Shown one piece after another: positions 1 to 10,440 of a stretch of DNA of 64,000 bases (its first letter is position 1; each line of letters opens with the position of its first letter). Under the pieces are notes generated by a model that saw only the letters and a program-made list of their open reading frames with translations, did not search any database and was not told where the DNA came from. Source of the DNA: Pseudomonas putida (GTDB lineage Bacteria > Pseudomonadota > Gammaproteobacteria > Pseudomonadales > Pseudomonadaceae); the NCBI RefSeq assembly GCF_002025705.1, contig NZ_CP018846.1, forward strand, positions 6,005,501 through 6,069,500, written 5' to 3'. Made by a program: the position numbers and the translations under genes.

Positions 1-82
1 TCTGAGCGAAAGCTTGGCTGCGGTACAGGCGTACATCCAGCGCCGCCATCTGCCAACCGAGGCTGAAGGGGGCAAACCATGA
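1..82 (+). CDS. hemX: HemX C-terminal fragment (uroporphyrin-III C-methyltransferase-like protein)
   Basis: An open frame enters from the window edge and ends at the TGA at 80-82; the last residues read LSESLAAVQAYIQRRHLP. This fits the C-terminal tail of HemX, the inner-membrane protein encoded between hemD and hemY in pseudomonads. Its stop overlaps the hemY start (ATGA), so the two are translationally coupled. Only 26 codons are visible; the identification rests mainly on position before hemY. Confidence 0.6.
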   Translation, partial: LSESLAAVQAYIQRRHLPTEAEGGKP

Positions 83-1317
83 AGCGTGTCTACCTGCTGG
101 CCGTACTGGCGATCGTGATTGCCGCAGCGTTGGGCATTGCGGTGGCCAAGCACAGTGGTTATGTACTGATTGCCTACGGTGGTTTCCGCTACCAGTCCGG
201 GTTGTGGGCGGCGCTTGCGGCGCTGGCTGGCGTGGTCGTGCTGCTGTTGCTGCTGCGTTACCTGGTCGGGCTGGTGCTGACCTCAAGTGGCGTGGTCAAC
301 CCATGGTCGCGGCGTAACCGCAGCCGGCGTGTGCGGATCGCCATCGAACAGGGTCAGCTGGACCTGGCCGAGGGCCGCTGGGCCAGTGCCCAGCGCCACC
401 TGCATCGTGCTGCCGAGGCCGAGCGCCAACCCCTGCTGTATTACCTCGGTGCCGCCCGCGCTGCCAATGAACAGGGGCGCAAGGAAGATAGCGACAACCT
501 GCTGGAACGTGCCTTGGAGCGTCAGCCCCAGGCCGAGCTGGCTATTGCCCTGACCCATGCGCAATTGCAGATGGACCGCGGCGAGCGTGATGCAGCGCTG
601 GAGACACTGCTGGCCATGCAGGAGCGCCACCCCCATAACACCCAGGTGCTGCGCCTGCTGCAGCGCCTGCACCTGGAGCGTGGCGACTGGTCGGCGCTGA
701 TTCGTCTGCTGCCGGACCTGCGCAAGGGCAAGGTGTTGCCGGCCGACGAGCTGGCCGCGCTGGAAAAGCGAGCCTGGGGCCAGAACCTTGGCCTGGCGAC
801 CACCCGTGGCGAGGATGCGCAAAGTGCCCGTCAGGCGCTTGAACGCGCCTGGCAGCAGCTGACCGCGGCCCAGCGCCAGGAGCCGCAACTGGTGCTGGCC
901 TATGCCGAACAGTTGCGCCAGGTGGGTGCTCAGGGCGAAGCCGAGCAGGTGCTGCGCACTGCGCTCAAGCGTGAGTACGAAAGCCACCTGGCTCGCCTGT
1001 ATGGTCTGGTACGCGGTGATGATCCGGCGCGTCAGCTGCAAACCGCCGAAGGCTGGCTGAAAGCCCATCCAGATGACCCGAGTCTGTTGCTCACACTCGG
1101 CCGCCTGAGCCTGCAGAACCGCCTGTGGGGCAAAGCGCGCGACTATCTGGAAAGCAGCCTGCGCATGCAGCGTAATCCGGAAGCCTGTGCCGAGCTTGCG
1201 CGCTTGCTCGCCAGCCTTGGCGAAACCGAACGCAGCAATCAGCTGTTCGAAGAAGGCCTGGGTCTGCTCGATGAGCGTCTTCTGGCACTACCGTTGCCAG
1301 AAGTTGTTCGCGCTTGA
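79..1317 (+). CDS. hemY: HemY, inner-membrane TPR protein of the heme biosynthesis operon
   Basis: 412 residues. The N-terminus has two hydrophobic segments (about residues 5-25 and 40-65), followed by a long soluble alpha-helical part rich in TPR-like repeats (for example LLYYLGAARAANEQGR and LLLTLGRLSLQNRLWGKAR). This is the layout of the proteobacterial HemY family, not of the unrelated protoporphyrinogen oxidase of the same name in Gram-positives. It overlaps hemX by four bases and is the last gene of the hemCDXY-type operon. The family's role in tetrapyrrole synthesis is inferred from the operon; no enzymatic motif is present. Confidence 0.93.
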   Translation: MKRVYLLAVLAIVIAAALGIAVAKHSGYVLIAYGGFRYQSGLWAALAALAGVVVLLLLLRYLVGLVLTSSGVVNPWSRRNRSRRVRIAIEQGQLDLAEGRWASAQRHLHRAAEAERQPLLYYLGAARAANEQGRKEDSDNLLERALERQPQAELAIALTHAQLQMDRGERDAALETLLAMQERHPHNTQVLRLLQRLHLERGDWSALIRLLPDLRKGKVLPADELAALEKRAWGQNLGLATTRGEDAQSARQALERAWQQLTAAQRQEPQLVLAYAEQLRQVGAQGEAEQVLRTALKREYESHLARLYGLVRGDDPARQLQTAEGWLKAHPDDPSLLLTLGRLSLQNRLWGKARDYLESSLRMQRNPEACAELARLLASLGETERSNQLFEEGLGLLDERLLALPLPEVVRA

Positions 1318-1325
1318 ACGTTCCA

Positions 1326-1351
1326 TGAGCCCGCGCAGGTGCGCGGGCTCA
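1326..1351 (+). terminator. Hairpin after hemY
   Basis: GAGCCCGCGC-AGGT-GCGCGGGCTC forms a perfect 10-bp stem with a four-base loop nine bases after the hemY stop. There is no T-run, so it is either a weak terminator or an mRNA-stabilising hairpin. Confidence 0.45.
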
Positions 1352-1536
1352 TGGGGGCGGTAACTTATTCAGCGTCATAAGTTAGTTCTACAGCCTCTCC
1401 TTAAGAACTTTCCTACAGCCCGGATGGAAACTTTCCTTGCAATACAGCGACTTGTCATTCCAGTAGCGCCTTGAAACAACCCCGGGCTTTCCTCTACCGT
1501 TCCAGCCACTTCAACTTTCCCGGGACCTTTCTGCCC

Positions 1537-2043
1537 ATGTCGATGGCCAGTCTGCGCACGTTCTTCATTCCGGCATGCCTTGCCTCGCTGGCGGTGCTGG
1601 GCGTGTCTTTCTATCTCGAAAGTGTCCCTGGGCTTGTGCCTTGCCCGCTGTGTTTCAGTCAGCGGGTACTGCTGGGTTTGTATGCATTGGTGTGCCTGTG
1701 TGCGGCACTGCATGCACCCGGTATTACCGGGGCTCGGCGATACGCGCGAACAGCGCTGATGTGCGGGGCCAGTGGTGCCTTGCTGGCGGCACGGCATGTC
1801 TGGCTGCAGGGCGCGATCGATGCGAGCCATATGTGCCCGTTGCCAATCGGGCGCATGTTCGAGCTACCCTGGCGCGAAGCCGCGCGGCAACTGTTATTCG
1901 GCGGCCCCGATTGCAGCTCGCTGACCTGGAGCTTTCTCGACCTGACCTTGCCAGAGTGGAGCTTGCTGGCGTTTCTGTTGCTGGCGGCGCTGCCCTTGAG
2001 CTGCCTGCTGGCGTATCGTTTCCGCTCGCTTGGCAATCCTTGA
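1537..2043 (+). CDS. dsbB: Disulfide bond formation protein DsbB
   Basis: 168 residues and four hydrophobic segments, as in DsbB. It reoxidises DsbA in the periplasm and passes electrons to ubiquinone. The first periplasmic loop carries the redox motif CPLC (about residue 36-39). The second loop carries the other cysteine pair (HMCPLP and GGPDCSS). I chose ATG 1537 because the hydrophobic helix RTFFIPACLASLAVLGVSF follows at once; an in-frame extension to 1471 would put unrelated residues ahead of the first helix. It stands alone between hemY and rsd. Confidence 0.93.
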   Translation: MSMASLRTFFIPACLASLAVLGVSFYLESVPGLVPCPLCFSQRVLLGLYALVCLCAALHAPGITGARRYARTALMCGASGALLAARHVWLQGAIDASHMCPLPIGRMFELPWREAARQLLFGGPDCSSLTWSFLDLTLPEWSLLAFLLLAALPLSCLLAYRFRSLGNP

Positions 2044-2275
2044 CCTGGCGCATGCCGGTGGCCGGTAGCGCGACCAATGGTGGTGTATCGGGGTATTAAA
2101 CACTTGTATGAACTTTGTCTGCTGCGTACCTTGATGCTAAGCACGCGCGGGAATAATCTCCCAGCACGCATACCGAAAACACAACTGCTCGATGCCGTCC
2201 TGCTGATGTCACCTTTGTGCTGCACGGTCGTGGTGCGAGGTGCAGCGGCATCTACCCAGAAGGGAAGAGATCGCC

Positions 2276-2746
2276 ATGCTCGATAGTTGTCAGAACGCCC
2301 AGGAACGCTGGGGTGGGGTTCACAAGCTGATCGACCGTTGGCTCGAGGAGCGAGAGGAGCTGGTCCAGGCTTTCCGCACCTTGCGCGACGTGAGGCCAGC
2401 CTTTGCCGACAAGGACACCAATGGAGATTTTTGCGCTCTCTTGGTCGACTACGTTTCGGCGTGGCACTTTGAGGTCAGTGAGCAGTTGGTCAGCGAAGCC
2501 AAGGCATTTGGCGATACACGCGGATTGGAGCTGGCTACGCAGATCAATCCCCGCATTGATGAAAGCACTCAAATTGCTCTGGCCTTCAATGACCACTGCG
2601 CCAAGGGCGAGTGCAAGGACACCGAACGCTTCGCCGAAAAGCTGACCAAGCTGGGTGCCCTGCTGCACGAACGCTTCGAGCTCGAAGACTGCCTGATCGA
2701 GGTGCTGCACAACGCGCACAAGGAAGAGGGCGCGGTCGAAGCCTGA
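2276..2746 (+). CDS. rsd: Rsd/AlgQ, anti-sigma-70 factor
   Basis: 156 residues, the family length. Rsd/AlgQ binds region 4 of sigma-70 and is linked to stationary phase and, in P. aeruginosa, to alginate and siderophore regulation. The all-helical sequence with the WHFEVSEQL and HERFELEDCLIEVLH segments matches the family. ATG 2276 is chosen because GGGAAGAGA lies seven bases upstream; an upstream in-frame start (2240) has no such site. It converges on the FKBP gene, with nine bases between the stop codons. Confidence 0.92.
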   Translation: MLDSCQNAQERWGGVHKLIDRWLEEREELVQAFRTLRDVRPAFADKDTNGDFCALLVDYVSAWHFEVSEQLVSEAKAFGDTRGLELATQINPRIDESTQIALAFNDHCAKGECKDTERFAEKLTKLGALLHERFELEDCLIEVLHNAHKEEGAVEA

Positions 2747-2755
2747 AGATCGGCG

Positions 2756-3415
2756 TCAGTCGCCGACCGCCAGTAGCTCGATTTCGAACACCAGCGGCGT
2801 GTAGGGCGCGATCAGGTCACCTGCGCCCTCGGCACCGTAGGCCTGTGCAGAGGGAATTACCAGGCGCCAGGTCGAACCCGCTTTCATGTGTGGCAACGCC
2901 AACTGCCAACCTTCGATCACCGAGTCCAGGCTGAACCACTGCGGTTGCTGGTTCTGGTCGAACACTGTGCCATCCGGCAGCCTGCCGACATAGCGCACCT
3001 GCACCTTGCCGCCGGCTTTGGGTTGCGCGCCATTACCCGATTTCAGCTCACTGTACAGCACGCCTTGCGGCAGCTCGTGCATGCCGGCACGGGCTCGCTC
3101 GTTGGCCATGAAGCGGGTTTCCACGGCCTGCAGCTTGGCGACTTCGGCTTGTTCGGCGGCGCTGCTGGCCTGCTCTTCGTGCTGCTGGAGAATGGCCTCC
3201 ATCTGTGCCTTGTCGAGCTTCAATGGCTGGCCCTGATAGGACTGGCGCAAGCCTTCGACCAGCGCATCCAGTTGCAGGCCAGGCACTTCCTGGCGCAGAC
3301 GCTCACCCAGGCTGGCGCCGAGGCTGTAGGCCAGGTCGTGATCATTGGCAGGAGCGGTATCGGCCAAGGCAAATGGCGCCATCAGGTACAAGCCGAGAAC
3401 AAGTTTACGAGACAT
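2756..3415 (-). CDS. Periplasmic FKBP-type peptidyl-prolyl cis-trans isomerase
   Basis: 219 residues. Residues 1-18 form a short Sec signal peptide (LVLGLYLMAPFALA) without a lipobox cysteine, so a soluble periplasmic protein is expected. An N-terminal helical dimerisation region (about 25-115, FKBP_N type) precedes the FKBP domain (about 120-219) with VQVRYVGRLPDGTVFD, VIEGWQLAL and YTPLVFEIELL. This is the FkpA/Mip/FklB architecture, which catalyses prolyl isomerisation and acts as a folding chaperone. ATG 3415 starts the signal peptide; the reading frame runs further upstream only through a REP element and is not believable there. Confidence 0.9.
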   Translation of the reverse strand: MSRKLVLGLYLMAPFALADTAPANDHDLAYSLGASLGERLRQEVPGLQLDALVEGLRQSYQGQPLKLDKAQMEAILQQHEEQASSAAEQAEVAKLQAVETRFMANERARAGMHELPQGVLYSELKSGNGAQPKAGGKVQVRYVGRLPDGTVFDQNQQPQWFSLDSVIEGWQLALPHMKAGSTWRLVIPSAQAYGAEGAGDLIAPYTPLVFEIELLAVGD

Positions 3416-3480
3416 GGTGAGGTACTGTTCCAGATGTGTGTGGAGGCTCGGTGTTTGCCGTGATTGATTCGTTGTTGTCG

Positions 3481-3694
3481 AGATCCAGCGCCGCCCGCGC
3501 GGCGCATCGCGGATAAATCCGCTCCTACATTCGTTGCAACGTGCCGAACCTGTAACGCCATGGCCGCCTGCCTTGGTGTATGACTTGATCCCTACAAACA
3601 AGGCTGACAACCATGGCCTCACTGGCATGGTCACGTTGCAACAAATGTAGGAGCGGATTTATCCGCGATGCGCCGCGCGGGCGGCGCTCGATCT
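3481..3694. repeat. REP composite family A, copy 1
   Basis: Two inverted copies of a REP unit (core GGAGCGGATTTATCCGCGAT plus a GC palindrome GCGCCGCGCGGGCGGCGC) face each other around a spacer of about 100 bp. The spacer contains GTTGCAACGTG and CACGTTGCAAC as inner inverted arms. Near-identical composites lie at 33037-33248 and 42909-43140. This copy is the most diverged in the spacer (GGCCGCCTGCCTTGGTG). It occupies the gap between the divergent FKBP gene and algP. Confidence 0.9.
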
Positions 3695-3914
3695 ACGCCT
3701 CGACAAACGACTCAAGCCATGCACTGCATAAAACACGGTCTACCAGGTAAAAACCTGCAACGTTTTGTTAAGCAACTACACTTGCTCGGAGCTGCAAGAT
3801 AACAACTTTGCCCAGGCATGCAACGCGGCGCCATCAATACTGTCAACATGCCCTAGCGGCGGTAGCAGCAGAAGCATAGTATGAGCCGCAATCTCGTCAG
3901 CCAGGAGGTAAACC

Positions 3915-4931
3915 ATGTCGGCTAAAAAGAAGCCAGTAAATACGCCGTTACACCTGCTCCAGCAACTTTCGGGCAGCCTGCTCGAACACTTGGAAGAAGC
4001 CTGCTCGCAAGCGCTGGCTGATGCGGAGAAATTGCTGGCCAAGTTGGAAAAGCAGCGCGGCAAAGCCCAGGAAAAACTGCACAATGGTCGCCTGAAGTTG
4101 CAGGACGCGGCCAAGGCAGGTAAAGCCAAGGCACAGAACAAGGCGCAAAAGGTTATTGGTGAACTTGAAGAGCTGCTCGACTCGCTCAAGGAACGCCAGA
4201 CCCAGACGCGTACTTACATTCAGCAACTCAAACGTGATGCCCAGGAAAGCCTGAAACTGGCTCAAGGGGTCGGCAAGGTGCGTGAGGCCGCCGGCAAGGC
4301 ACTCGACCAGCGTGCAGTGGCTGCCAAGACCGTGAAACCGGCTGCTGCCAAGGCACCAGCCCGCAGCGCCGCCAAGCCTGCCGCCGCCAAGGCCCCGGCC
4401 AAGCCGGCCGCGACCAAAGCGCCGGCCCGAGCTGCCGCCTCCAAGCCAGCTGCGAAACCCGCTGCTGCCAAGCCCGCAGCGGCAAAAGCCCCAGCCCGCG
4501 CCGCCGCCGCCAAACCTGCCGCCAAGCCAGCCGCGAAACCCGCTGCTGCCAAGGCTCCCGCCAAACCAGCAGCCGCCAAGCCTGCAGCAGCCAAAGCCCC
4601 GGCCAGAACCGCTGCCGCCAAGCCAGCGGCCAAAACTGTCGCCGCTAAGCCCGCAGCTGCCAAGCCTGCCGCCAAACCGGCTGCAGCCAAGCCAGCGGCA
4701 GCCAAACCAGCCGCCAAGCCTGCTGCTGCCAAAGCACCGGCCAAACCTGCCGCAGCCAAGCCAGCAGCAAGACCTGCAGCGAAGGCCCCAGCAAAACCGG
4801 TCGCTGCCAAACCTGCCGAAGCGAAACCGGCTACTTCAGCCGCCAGTGCGCCAGCGACCAATTCGGCCGCTCCCGCCACTTCCTCGGCACCCGCCAGCAC
4901 CCCAGCTCAGACGCCGTCTTCGGCCTCCTGA
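3915..4931 (+). CDS. algP: AlgP (AlgR3), histone H1-like alginate regulatory protein
   Basis: 338 residues. Residues 1 to about 120 are a charged helical, coiled-coil-like domain. From about 125 to 320 the protein is almost entirely alanine, lysine and proline in KPAA/KAPA units, the hallmark of AlgP. It is thought to bind DNA like eukaryotic H1, with a proposed part in algD expression and nucleoid structure. The start has a strong AGGAGG site (3902-3907). The repeat tract is GC-rich and built of near-identical 12-15 base units, so its length can be expected to vary between strains. Its 3' end overlaps the convergent gene by 25 bases. Confidence 0.93.
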   Translation: MSAKKKPVNTPLHLLQQLSGSLLEHLEEACSQALADAEKLLAKLEKQRGKAQEKLHNGRLKLQDAAKAGKAKAQNKAQKVIGELEELLDSLKERQTQTRTYIQQLKRDAQESLKLAQGVGKVREAAGKALDQRAVAAKTVKPAAAKAPARSAAKPAAAKAPAKPAATKAPARAAASKPAAKPAAAKPAAAKAPARAAAAKPAAKPAAKPAAAKAPAKPAAAKPAAAKAPARTAAAKPAAKTVAAKPAAAKPAAKPAAAKPAAAKPAAKPAAAKAPAKPAAAKPAARPAAKAPAKPVAAKPAEAKPATSAASAPATNSAAPATSSAPASTPAQTPSSAS

Positions 4932-5389
4932 AGCGCTGCGGCCGCGACGCGCAAGATAACCAGCGCGTCGTGGCCGCAGGCCTGCTCTGGCGTCAACCGG
5001 TCCAGCCAATCGTCCGTGGGCTCACTCGAGCCTGTGGGCCATTGTTGCGCACAGGTTTGCAGCCGTTGCAGCAACTCCTTCTCCGCTTGCAACTCCAGCC
5101 CCTTCACTTGCTCTCGCAACGCCGCCAGGTGTGGATCTTGCTGCGCGGGTGTGCGCCATTGCCGGCGTAGGCTGCGTAATGGCGCAACCACATCGTGTTG
5201 CCACGGCTCGGCAATCGCACGCAGTGCCTGGGCGCGCTCTTCACGGCAGGTGACCGCATGCGCCTGCAGCCAGGTCGCGCACAGCAGCAGGCAGACGTCG
5301 CCCCCCAGCGCCTGAACATCCAGGCAGGCCGTTTCGACTCCCGGGCGGGCATACAGCGCCAGGGCGTGATTCCACAGGTCGGTGTACAT
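4907..5389 (-). CDS. TIGR02444-family protein of unknown function
   Basis: 160 residues. The N-terminus (MYTDLWNHALALYARPGVETACLDVQALGGDVCLLLCATWL) is typical of the TIGR02444 family, conserved next to algP and an ABC-F gene in pseudomonads; no biochemical role is known to me. The middle is helical and charged, and no catalytic motif is visible. I chose ATG 5389; a GTG at 5401 would add four residues. It overlaps the algP 3' end by 25 bases and is divergent from the ABC-F gene. Confidence 0.8.
   Translation of the reverse strand: MYTDLWNHALALYARPGVETACLDVQALGGDVCLLLCATWLQAHAVTCREERAQALRAIAEPWQHDVVAPLRSLRRQWRTPAQQDPHLAALREQVKGLELQAEKELLQRLQTCAQQWPTGSSEPTDDWLDRLTPEQACGHDALVILRVAAAALQEAEDGV
4936..4979. 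terminator. Long hairpin just after algP, inside the convergent gene
   Basis: The arms 4936-4952 (CTGCGGCCGCGACGCGC) and 4963-4979 (GCGCGTCGTGGCCGCAG) pair over 17 positions with one mismatch, around a 10-base loop. It begins four bases after the algP stop and lies inside the coding sequence of the opposite gene. There is no T-run; it may end or protect the algP transcript. Confidence 0.5.
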
Positions 5390-5439
5390 GATTCCACTCA
5401 CGCTGCGGGCCGAGGAAGCTGGTAGACTCCGCGACCACT

Positions 5440-7350
<1,911 letters not shown>

Positions 7351-7362
7351 TCGTTTGATGTT

Positions 7363-7488
7363 GCCTGTACCGGCCTCTTCGCGGGCTTGCCCGCTCCCAC
7401 AGGGATGCCACACGGCTGAGGGCGGTGATGTTCCTGTGGGCGCGGCGGTGCGGCGGTCCGACTTGCCCGCGAAGAGGCCGCTACAGGC
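7363..7488. repeat. REP pair, family C (TTCGCGGGCNNGCCCGC)
   Basis: Inverted copies GCCTGTACCGGCCTCTTCGC (from 7363) and GCGAAGAGGCCGCTACAGGC (to 7488) flank a spacer with a second GC palindrome (GGCGGTG region, degenerate). It lies between the ABC-F and LysE genes. Confidence 0.8.
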
Positions 7489-7574
7489 AGTAGAAATCCC
7501 ACAAAATTTGCTGGTTATTTTTTCGCCAACCCCTTAGCTTAACGTTTTGCAACAATTGTTGAGCGAGGTGTGTG

Positions 7575-8207
7575 ATGTCGATGGAAGTGTGGTTGGGCTT
7601 CTTTGCCGCGTGCTGGGTAATCAGCCTGTCGCCGGGTGCCGGGGCGATTGCCTCGATGTCCAGCGGGCTACAGTACGGTTTCTGGCGGGGTTACTGGAAT
7701 GCCCTGGGCCTGCAACTGGGCCTGATCGTACAGATCGCCATCATTGCCGCAGGTGTCGGCGCCATCCTGGCCGCTTCAGCCACCGCCTTCCAGGTCATCA
7801 AGTGGTTCGGTGTCGCCTATCTGGTCTACCTGGCCTACAAACAATGGCGTGCCTTGCCGATGGACATGGCCGACGAATCCGGCGTGCGCCCGATCGGCAA
7901 GCCGTTGAGCCTGGTATTCCGCGGTTTCCTGGTCAACGTCAGCAACCCCAAGGCGCTGGTGTTCATGCTCGCCGTGCTGCCGCAGTTCCTCAACCCGCAC
8001 GCGCCTCTGCTGCCGCAGTACATCGCGATCACCGTGACCATGATCAGCGTCGACATGTTGGTGATGGCGGGTTACACCGGGTTGGCTTCGCGGGTGTTGC
8101 GCCTGCTGCGCACGCCCAAGCAGCAGAAGCGCCTGAACCGTACCTTTGCCGGGTTGTTCATCGGCGCGGCGACCTTCCTCGCCACCTTGCGCCGGGCACC
8201 CATCTGA
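7575..8207 (+). CDS. LysE/RhtB-family amino acid exporter
   Basis: 210 residues with about six hydrophobic segments. The family motif SPGAGAIASMSSGLQYGFWRG (split here as SPGAGAIASMSSG and QYGFWRG, about residues 17-37) and GFLVNVSNPKALVFMLAVLPQF (conserved NPK) mark the LysE/RhtB superfamily of inner-membrane exporters for amino acids and related metabolites. The actual substrate cannot be told. ATG 7575 follows GAGCGAGG; a GTG sits one codon earlier. Single gene, flanked by a REP pair and the slipin gene converging from the other side. Confidence 0.88.
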   Translation: MSMEVWLGFFAACWVISLSPGAGAIASMSSGLQYGFWRGYWNALGLQLGLIVQIAIIAAGVGAILAASATAFQVIKWFGVAYLVYLAYKQWRALPMDMADESGVRPIGKPLSLVFRGFLVNVSNPKALVFMLAVLPQFLNPHAPLLPQYIAITVTMISVDMLVMAGYTGLASRVLRLLRTPKQQKRLNRTFAGLFIGAATFLATLRRAPI

Positions 8208-8237
8208 TCGAACCCCGGGGCTGCCATGCAGCCCCGG

Positions 8238-8993
8238 TCATTTCTGCTTGTCCACCAGCCCCTTGAGCAAGTCGATCGGCAACGGGAAGACGATGGTCGA
8301 GCTCCTGTCCCCGGCAATCGCCCCCAGCGTCTGCATGTAACGCAACTGCATGGCCCCAGGCTCCTTGCTGAGCATCTGCGCGGCCTGCATCAACTTTTCC
8401 GACGCCTGCAATTCACCCTCGGCATGGATCACCTTGGCCCGCCGCTCGCGCTCGGCTTCTGCCTGGCGGGCGATGGCACGGACCATCGATTCGTTGAGGT
8501 CGACGTGCTTGATCTCGACGTTGGCGACCTTGATGCCCCAGGCGTCGGTCTGTGCGTCCAGTACCTGGCGGATGTCCGAATTCAGCTGCTCGCGCTCGGC
8601 AAGCAGCTCGTCCAGTTCGTGCTTGCCCAGCACTGCGCGCAAGGTGGTCTGGGCCAGCTGGCTGGTGGCGACGAGAAAGTCCTCGACCTGGATGATCGCC
8701 TTCTGCGGGTCGAGTACGCGGAAATACAACACCGCATTGACCTTCACCGACACGTTGTCGCGCGTAATCACATCCTGTGGCGGCACATCCAGCACCACGG
8801 TGCGCAGGTCGACCCGGACCATCTGCTGGATCACCGGGATCAGCAGGATCAGCCCCGGGCCTTTGACCTGCCAGAAGCGCCCCAGCTGAAACACCACGCC
8901 ACGCTCGTACTCGCGCAGGATGCGCAATGCCGACAGCAACAGCATCGCCAGCACGATCAGCACCGCGCCGAAACCCACTTGCATGAACATCAT
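8238..8993 (-). CDS. Slipin / SPFH-domain (stomatin-like) membrane protein
   Basis: 251 residues. One N-terminal membrane hairpin (VGFGAVLIVLAMLLLSALRI) is followed by the SPFH/Band 7 domain with EYERGVVFQLGRF, GPGLILLIPVI and TRDNVSVKVNAVLYFRV. A charged coiled coil (ARQAEAERERRAKVIHAEGELQASEKL) follows. This matches prokaryotic slipins (stomatin group), which oligomerise in the membrane. It overlaps the nfeD stop, the usual stomatin-NfeD operon. AGGAG lies just before tandem ATGs at 8993 and 8990. Confidence 0.92.
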   Translation of the reverse strand: MMFMQVGFGAVLIVLAMLLLSALRILREYERGVVFQLGRFWQVKGPGLILLIPVIQQMVRVDLRTVVLDVPPQDVITRDNVSVKVNAVLYFRVLDPQKAIIQVEDFLVATSQLAQTTLRAVLGKHELDELLAEREQLNSDIRQVLDAQTDAWGIKVANVEIKHVDLNESMVRAIARQAEAERERRAKVIHAEGELQASEKLMQAAQMLSKEPGAMQLRYMQTLGAIAGDRSSTIVFPLPIDLLKGLVDKQK

Positions 8994-10342
8994 CTGTCTC
9001 CTTGCGCCGCGGGGGCTGCGGCGCTCACTTCCAGCATCACACCTTGGCGTGCCGTGACCCGGACTTTCTGCCCGGCCTGCAGCGGCGTCGTGCACTGGAC
9101 TTGCCATTGTTCGCCCTGAGCCTGTACCGAACCACAGAACGGGTTGTCCGCCAGCACCTGGGTGACCGTCACAAGGCTGCCGACCAGGCCGGCGTCACCG
9201 CTGACCAGCGCCCGTCGCCGCGCCTTGATGGCCATGCCCAGCACGCCGCCGATCAGTAGTGCCGAGAGCACGGCGAGCGTGCCGATCAGCACCAGCGGGA
9301 TACCGAAGCCCGGTGCGTCGGTGTCGATCAGGATCACCGCGCCGACCACGAAGGCCACGATGCCGCCGAAACCGACCACGCCGAAGCTGGGCAGGAACGC
9401 CTCGGCGATCATGAAGGCGATGCCAAGCAGGATCAGCGCCACGCCGGCAAAGCTCACCGGTAGCAGCTGCAGGGCGTAAAGCCCGAGCAGCAGGCAGATA
9501 CCACCGACCACGCCGCCCAGCGCCGAGCCAGGGTTCATGAACTCGAACAGCAGGCCGTACACCCCGATCATGATCAGGATCAGCGCCACGCTGGGGTTGG
9601 TGATGACGGCCAGCAAGCGCGTGCGCCAGTCCGGCAGGTGCTCGATCAGGGCAGCATCGCGCGTTTGCAGCAGCAGCGGTTGGCCGGCGGCGATCAAGGT
9701 CTTGCCATCGAGCTGGCGCATCAGGTCGGGCAGGTCGTTGGCGACCTGGTCGATCACTTTCAGGCGCAGCGCTTCACTGGCCGGCAGGCTGACCGCCTCA
9801 CGCACCGCTCGTTCTGCCCAGTCAGCATTGCGCCCGCGCAGTTGGGCCAGGCCTCGGATATAAGCGGTGGCGTCGTTGACCTGCTTGCGGGCCAGGGTCT
9901 GTTCCTCGTCGCTCGGCTTGGCCTTGTCGTCCTTTGATGTACCGGGCAGGCCACCGATCTGTACGGGCGTGGCGGCGCCGAGGTTGGTCCCCGGGGCCAT
10001 GGCGGCAACGTGGCTGGCATACAGGATATAGGTGCCGGCGCTGGCGGCACGGGCGCCGCTGGGGGCGACGAAACTGACGACTGGTACCGGGCTGGCGAGG
10101 ATCGCCTTGATCATCTGGCGCATGGCACTGTCCAGCCCGCCGGGGGTGTCCAGGCGCAGTACCACCAATTGGGCACCCTGGGCCTTGGCCTGTTCGAGGT
10201 TGCGCAGCAGGTAGTCGGCGCTGGCCGGCCCGATGGCGTCATCGATTCCCAGCACCCAGATGCTGCCGGGCGCTGCCTGGCTGGCCTGGGCAAGGCCAAG
10301 CAGCAGCAACAGCAGCAAGCCGCGGCAACATCGACTGATCAC
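8990..10342 (-). CDS. NfeD family membrane serine protease (long, ClpP-class)
   Basis: 450 residues. Signal peptide (LLLLLLLGLAQASQA, to about residue 22), then a ClpP-like serine protease domain with LRLDTPGGLDSAMRQMIKAI and the nucleophile context GARAASAGTYI. Next come a cluster of membrane helices (about 245-375) and a C-terminal OB-fold NfeD domain. This is the long NfeD1 type whose partner protease cleaves stomatin, fitting the adjacent slipin. The start is a GTG at 10342 with a strong GAGGTGA site six bases upstream; no ATG fits the signal peptide better. Confidence 0.9.
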   Translation of the reverse strand: MISRCCRGLLLLLLLGLAQASQAAPGSIWVLGIDDAIGPASADYLLRNLEQAKAQGAQLVVLRLDTPGGLDSAMRQMIKAILASPVPVVSFVAPSGARAASAGTYILYASHVAAMAPGTNLGAATPVQIGGLPGTSKDDKAKPSDEEQTLARKQVNDATAYIRGLAQLRGRNADWAERAVREAVSLPASEALRLKVIDQVANDLPDLMRQLDGKTLIAAGQPLLLQTRDAALIEHLPDWRTRLLAVITNPSVALILIMIGVYGLLFEFMNPGSALGGVVGGICLLLGLYALQLLPVSFAGVALILLGIAFMIAEAFLPSFGVVGFGGIVAFVVGAVILIDTDAPGFGIPLVLIGTLAVLSALLIGGVLGMAIKARRRALVSGDAGLVGSLVTVTQVLADNPFCGSVQAQGEQWQVQCTTPLQAGQKVRVTARQGVMLEVSAAAPAAQGDR

Positions 10343-10440
10343 CTGTCGTCACCTCGTTGGCCTCTCTACTTGAAGTTTAGCCATGCCTGCCAGCCCAAGG
10401 CCTAAAATTGGAAGTTGGGGGGCGAAACCGGAGGTGCATC

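Noticed and set aside
2756..3634. Longer FKBP start at 3634
   Set aside because: The extra residues come from translating the REP composite; the signal peptide begins at 3415.
4262..4900. Long alanine/glycine-rich reading frame antisense to algP
   Set aside because: It mirrors the GC-rich KPAA repeat and has no start signal or family pattern.
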